Shown here one piece after another: positions 5,756 through 8,651 of a stretch of DNA of 8,651 bases (positions are counted from its first letter, which is position 1; each line of letters begins with the position of its first letter). Source of the DNA: Gammaproteobacteria bacterium (lineage in GTDB: Bacteria > Pseudomonadota > Gammaproteobacteria > Steroidobacterales > GCA-2729495); the NCBI GenBank assembly GCA_030429685.1, contig JAUIEY010000079.1:1-8651 (forward strand). Direction: 5' to 3'. The translations under genes and the position numbers were made by a program. A model generated the notes under the pieces. The model ran no database searches and had not been told where the DNA came from. It was given only the letters and a program-made list of their open reading frames with translations.

Positions 5756-7138
5756 TTACAGCTCTTTTACCGCCTGGATCAGCTCGGTGACCGCCGCCTG
5801 ACCGTCACCATAGAGCATGCGGGTGTTGTCCAGGAAGAACAACAGGTTCTCAATACCGGAGAAGCCGGCACCCTGGCCGCGCTTGATCACAATACAGTTT
5901 TTCGCCTTGTCGGCATCCAGTATGGGCATGCCGAAGATCGGGCTGGACGGGTCGGAGCGGGCCACCGGGTTCACCACATCGTTGGCGCCGATAACCAGCG
6001 CCACGTCGGTGCTGTCGAAATCGGCATTGATCTCATCGGCGTCATAAATCAGGTCGTAAGGCACCCCGGCTTCAGCCAGCAGCACGTTCATGTGGCCGGG
6101 CATGCGGCCGGCGACCGGGTGGATGGCAAATTTTACGTCCACGCCGCGATCCATTAACAACTGGGTTAGCTCCCAGACTTTGTGCTGCGCCTGCGCTACC
6201 GCCATGCCGTATCCCGGCACAATGATGACTTTTTGGGCGAAGGCCATCATCACGCCGACGTCCGTGGCTTCGATGGGCTTCATGGTGCCCGTCACTTCCT
6301 GATCACCACCGGCCGAATCGCCGAAGCCGCTGAACAGCACATTGCCCAGCGAGCGATTCATGGCTTTGGCCATGAGTTGCGTCAGCAGCGTGCCGGCCGA
6401 ACCGACCACAGTGCCGGCAATGATCATCGCAGCGTTGTTGAGCACAAAACCTTCGAAGGCTACCGCCAGTCCGGTCAGGGCGTTGTACAGTGAAATAACC
6501 ACTGGCATGTCAGCACCGCCGATGGGCAGCGTCATGGTCACGCCGAGCAACAGCGCCAGGCCATAGAATAGCGCCAGCATCTGCGGGTCAGTCTGGCCGC
6601 CTTGTTCGACAATGGTCAGGACGCCCAGCACGGCAATCCCCGCGAGCAGCAGCAGATTGACCAGATTCTGGCCCCGGAAACGGAAATCCTTGCGCAGGAT
6701 GCCCTGCAGTTTGGCGAACGCGACCATACTGCCGGAGAACGCCACCGAACCGATAAAGCCGCCGAGCACTGCCAGCACCATGAACACCAGCGAGTGTTCC
6801 CCGCCGCCGAGCAGCTCGACCGCGGAAATCGCGGCTGCCGCGCCGCCGCCCATGCCGTTGTAGAGCGCGATCATCTGCGGCATGTCGGTCATGGCAACTT
6901 TCTTGCCGGTCCACCATGCCAGCACGCCACCGATAAAAATAGCGGTGGTCATCAGCATGAAGTTTTGCAGGTCGGGATAGGCGAAGGTGATTACCGTGGC
7001 CACCACCATGCCGACGCCGGCCCACTTGATGCCGCTGGCCGCCGTAACGGGGGAGCTCATGCGCTTGAGCCCCATGATGAACAGGAAGGCTGCTACGTAG
7101 TAGCTGATCTGAATGGCAAGGCTGAGCGTATCGTCCAT
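5756..7138 (-). CDS. pntB: NAD(P) transhydrogenase subunit beta
   Basis: The protein is 460 residues, full length. It carries the beta-side membrane helices (domain II, about residues 1-260) and the NADP(H)-binding domain III (about 285-460) of the proton-translocating transhydrogenase, which reduces NADP+ with NADH using the proton gradient. Domain III motifs are VPGYGMAVAQAQ (307-318), IHPVAGRMPGHMNVLLAEA (339-357), GANDVVNPVAR (384-394) and GFSGIENLLFF (425-435). Asn219 (VVISLYNAL) matches the conserved membrane Asn222 of E. coli. At the position of E. coli His91 this protein has Asn94 (MPQMIALYNGM), as in split-alpha enzymes; the proton-path histidine is then expected in PntAB. The ATG is two bases after the pntAB stop, with AGGGAG about eight bases upstream inside pntAB. 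It is the last gene of the pnt operon and is followed by about 180-230 bp of non-coding DNA. Confidence 0.97.
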   Translation of the reverse strand: MDDTLSLAIQISYYVAAFLFIMGLKRMSSPVTAASGIKWAGVGMVVATVITFAYPDLQNFMLMTTAIFIGGVLAWWTGKKVAMTDMPQMIALYNGMGGGAAAAISAVELLGGGEHSLVFMVLAVLGGFIGSVAFSGSMVAFAKLQGILRKDFRFRGQNLVNLLLLAGIAVLGVLTIVEQGGQTDPQMLALFYGLALLLGVTMTLPIGGADMPVVISLYNALTGLAVAFEGFVLNNAAMIIAGTVVGSAGTLLTQLMAKAMNRSLGNVLFSGFGDSAGGDQEVTGTMKPIEATDVGVMMAFAQKVIIVPGYGMAVAQAQHKVWELTQLLMDRGVDVKFAIHPVAGRMPGHMNVLLAEAGVPYDLIYDADEINADFDSTDVALVIGANDVVNPVARSDPSSPIFGMPILDADKAKNCIVIKRGQGAGFSGIENLLFFLDNTRMLYGDGQAAVTELIQAVKEL

Positions 7139-7140
7139 GC

Positions 7141-7476
7141 CTACGCTCCCTCTGCGCCGTCTTTCTTGCTGTCTTTAGCTGACCCTGGTCTGTCTGAGCG
7201 CTGGAACATTTCCAGCATGCGTTCGGTGACCACGTATCCGCCGACCGCGTTACCGGCGCCGAGGATTACGCCAATGAAACCGATTACCTGGCCGGCGGTA
7301 CTCTCGGCATGCCCGAGCGCCACCATCGCGCCAACCAGCACGATGCCGTGCACAAAGTTGGAGCCGGACATCAGCGGCGTATGCAGGATAGCCGGCACCT
7401 TGGCAATCACTTCATAGCCGGTGAACGCCGCCAGCATGAATATATAAAGAGCGGCAAACGCACTGAGTTCAATCAT
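7141..7476 (-). CDS. pntAB: NAD(P) transhydrogenase subunit alpha, part 2 (membrane)
   Basis: This is a 111-residue membrane protein with about three helices (near 4-22, 39-55 and 63-85) and a short charged, Ser/Lys-rich cytoplasmic tail. It corresponds to the membrane part of the alpha subunit that is fused to the NAD-binding part in E. coli PntA. The conserved block from Gly20 to Gly44 (GYEVIAKVP then LHTPLMSGSNFVHG) is clear. His43 sits at the start of the second helix, where split-type enzymes such as that of Thermus have their proton-path histidine, and would replace E. coli beta-His91. The start codon overlaps the pntAA stop by one base (TAATG), with GGGAG seven bases upstream, so translation is probably coupled and keeps the two alpha parts in balance. 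Confidence 0.96.
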   Translation of the reverse strand: MIELSAFAALYIFMLAAFTGYEVIAKVPAILHTPLMSGSNFVHGIVLVGAMVALGHAESTAGQVIGFIGVILGAGNAVGGYVVTERMLEMFQRSDRPGSAKDSKKDGAEGA

Positions 7477-8606
7477 TAGGCTGCTCCCTGGATAGCTGTG
7501 CGGGTGGGTTCGTGGACGATCTCGCCGTCGCGTGTCAGCACCGCGCCGGCAAACACTTCATCGTCCCAGTCAATGTTCAGTTCGCCATCAACAATGGCCG
7601 GTGAAATAAAGTTCAGCAGGTTGCGGGCATACATCTCACTGGCGTGTCGTGGCAGCGTGGCCGGCAGGTTGACCGGCCCGATAATGGTCACACCGTTGTG
7701 ATCAATAATTTCGCCGGCCTGCGTGAGTTCGCAGTTGCCGCCGCTTTCGGCGCCCAGGTCCACGATCACCGCACCGGGCTGCATGGTGGCCACGGTGGCG
7801 GCGCTGATAATGCGCGGCGCGGGCCGGCCGGGAACGGCGGCCGTGGTAATCACCGCATCCATTTTGGCAATGCGTGCAGCCAGCGCCTGCTGTTGTTGCT
7901 CCTGCTCCTCCGGAGTCAGTTCGCGTGCATAGCCGCCTTCGCCTTCTGCCGACACCCCGGTGTCCACAAATTTGGCACCCAGCGATTCAATCTGTTCCTT
8001 GGTGGCGGCGCGCACATCGAAAGCCTCCACCACGGCGCCGAGTCGTTTTGCCGTGGCAATTGCCTGCAGACCGGCCACGCCGGCACCGATAACCAGAAAC
8101 GAAGACGGCCGGATGGTGCCGGCCGCGGTGGTCAGCATCGGAATAAACTTGTCCAGCGCATCGGCGGCGATTAAAACGGCGCGGTAACCGGCAACCGCTG
8201 CCTGCGATGACAACGCATCCATGGATTGGGCGCGTGAAATACGTGGCACCAGTTCCATGGCGAAACTGGTAATTTTTTTGTCACACAGCTGTTGCACCAT
8301 GGCAGCCTGTTTATAGGCCTGCATGAAACCGACCACGACAGTACCGGGTTTCATGGCGCTGATTTCTTCCGCGCTGGGCGGTTGCACGGTGAAGATGATG
8401 TCGCTTTTTTCGACAATTCCGAGCGGGTTCGGCGAGACCGTGGCGGCCTCGAACAGGGCATCCGGCAGGCGCGCGGACAGGCCGGCGCCGGTCTCCAGCA
8501 GCACCTCGGCCTGCAGTGCTGCGAGCTTGTTCAGCACTTCCGGCACCAGCGCAACCCGGGTCTCGCCGGGGGCAGTTTCCTTTAACACTCCGATCGTTAC
8601 GGGCAC
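7476..8606 (-). CDS. pntAA: NAD(P) transhydrogenase subunit alpha, part 1 (NAD-binding)
   Basis: The protein is 376 residues. It is the soluble NAD(H)-binding domain I, related to alanine dehydrogenase, which transfers hydride to NADP bound by PntB on the cytoplasmic face. Motifs seen are ETRVALVP (15-22), the loop RISRAQSMDALSSQA (122-136), the Rossmann nucleotide fold VIGAGVAGLQA (172-182) and IVDLGAESGGN (281-291). A Glu/Gln-rich stretch (EEQEQQQQ, 233-240) falls in the usual variable mobile segment. The start is GTG 8606: it gives the expected MPVTIGVLKE N-terminus and has a strong AGGGAGGA Shine-Dalgarno five bases upstream. The nearby ATG at 8611 is out of frame. Only 45 bases upstream are in the window, so the operon promoter cannot be defined. 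Confidence 0.97.
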   Translation of the reverse strand: MPVTIGVLKETAPGETRVALVPEVLNKLAALQAEVLLETGAGLSARLPDALFEAATVSPNPLGIVEKSDIIFTVQPPSAEEISAMKPGTVVVGFMQAYKQAAMVQQLCDKKITSFAMELVPRISRAQSMDALSSQAAVAGYRAVLIAADALDKFIPMLTTAAGTIRPSSFLVIGAGVAGLQAIATAKRLGAVVEAFDVRAATKEQIESLGAKFVDTGVSAEGEGGYARELTPEEQEQQQQALAARIAKMDAVITTAAVPGRPAPRIISAATVATMQPGAVIVDLGAESGGNCELTQAGEIIDHNGVTIIGPVNLPATLPRHASEMYARNLLNFISPAIVDGELNIDWDDEVFAGAVLTRDGEIVHEPTRTAIQGAA

Positions 8607-8610
8607 TTCA

Positions 8611-8618
8611 TCCTCCCT
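8611..8618 (-). promoter_or_regulatory. Ribosome binding site deciding the pntAA GTG start
   Basis: AGGGAGGA on the minus strand is a near-perfect Shine-Dalgarno and lies five bases before GTG 8606. It settles the start on this GTG rather than on the out-of-frame ATG that the motif itself overlaps. Confidence 0.75.
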
Positions 8619-8651
8619 GAGCGGCTGTCTGCTGTGCGTTTGATCATGCCA

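Noticed and set aside
7888..7911. Glutamine/glutamate-rich codon run in pntAA, looking like a simple repeat
   Set aside because: The codons are mixed and the stretch falls in the variable segment of domain I; there is no sign of frameshift or repeat expansion.
8609..8611. ATG five bases upstream of the pntAA GTG
   Set aside because: It is in a different frame and overlaps the Shine-Dalgarno of the real GTG start.
1..8651. Search for tRNA/rRNA genes, CRISPR arrays, IS ends, toxin-antitoxin or defence genes
   Set aside because: None seen by eye. Genes are packed housekeeping loci on one strand, with no direct-repeat arrays, transposase-like frames or local change in base composition apart from the short A+T-rich block.

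Overview
This window comes from a proteobacterial chromosome with a high-GC look (roughly 60% GC by eye). It is probably a gammaproteobacterium. The reasons are the priA, argS, FtsN-like SPOR gene order, which is familiar from Pseudomonas-like lineages, and a NAD(P) transhydrogenase encoded by three genes with a split alpha subunit. I cannot place it more finely from sequence alone. Every convincing gene is on the minus strand, so the region is read from the right end (8651) to the left end (1).

Layout in the direction of transcription. (1) 8606-5756 holds the transhydrogenase operon pntAA-pntAB-pntB. It is tightly packed: a one-base stop/start overlap, then a two-base gap. It encodes the proton-translocating enzyme that makes NADPH. 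(2) 5755 to about 5524 is the only sizeable non-coding stretch. It holds several inverted repeats, a 32-bp block that is 27/32 A+T, and a tight cluster of three DnaA-box-like 9-mers, one of them a perfect TTATCCACA, next to the start of priA. (3) 5574 (or 5523) to 3352 is priA, the replication-restart helicase. (4) 3351-3218 is a 134-bp gap with two GC-rich inverted repeats and a likely -10 element close to argS. (5) 3217-1487 is argS. (6) 1452-871 is a membrane-anchored SPOR-domain protein of the FtsN-like type. (7) From 868 to the left edge is a CapA-family lipoprotein gene that starts two bases after the SPOR stop and runs out of the window.

Most of this is housekeeping: NADPH supply, replication restart, arginine charging and cell-envelope/division functions. 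I see no phage, IS element, CRISPR array, tRNA or rRNA. The part that deserves a second look is the pntB-priA gap. Its DnaA-box cluster beside an A+T-rich block could be a DnaA-controlled promoter, a DnaA-titration site or, less likely, a replication origin. The second point of interest is a CapA-like lipoprotein apparently co-translated with the SPOR protein, at the place where hslV would be expected by analogy with Pseudomonas.
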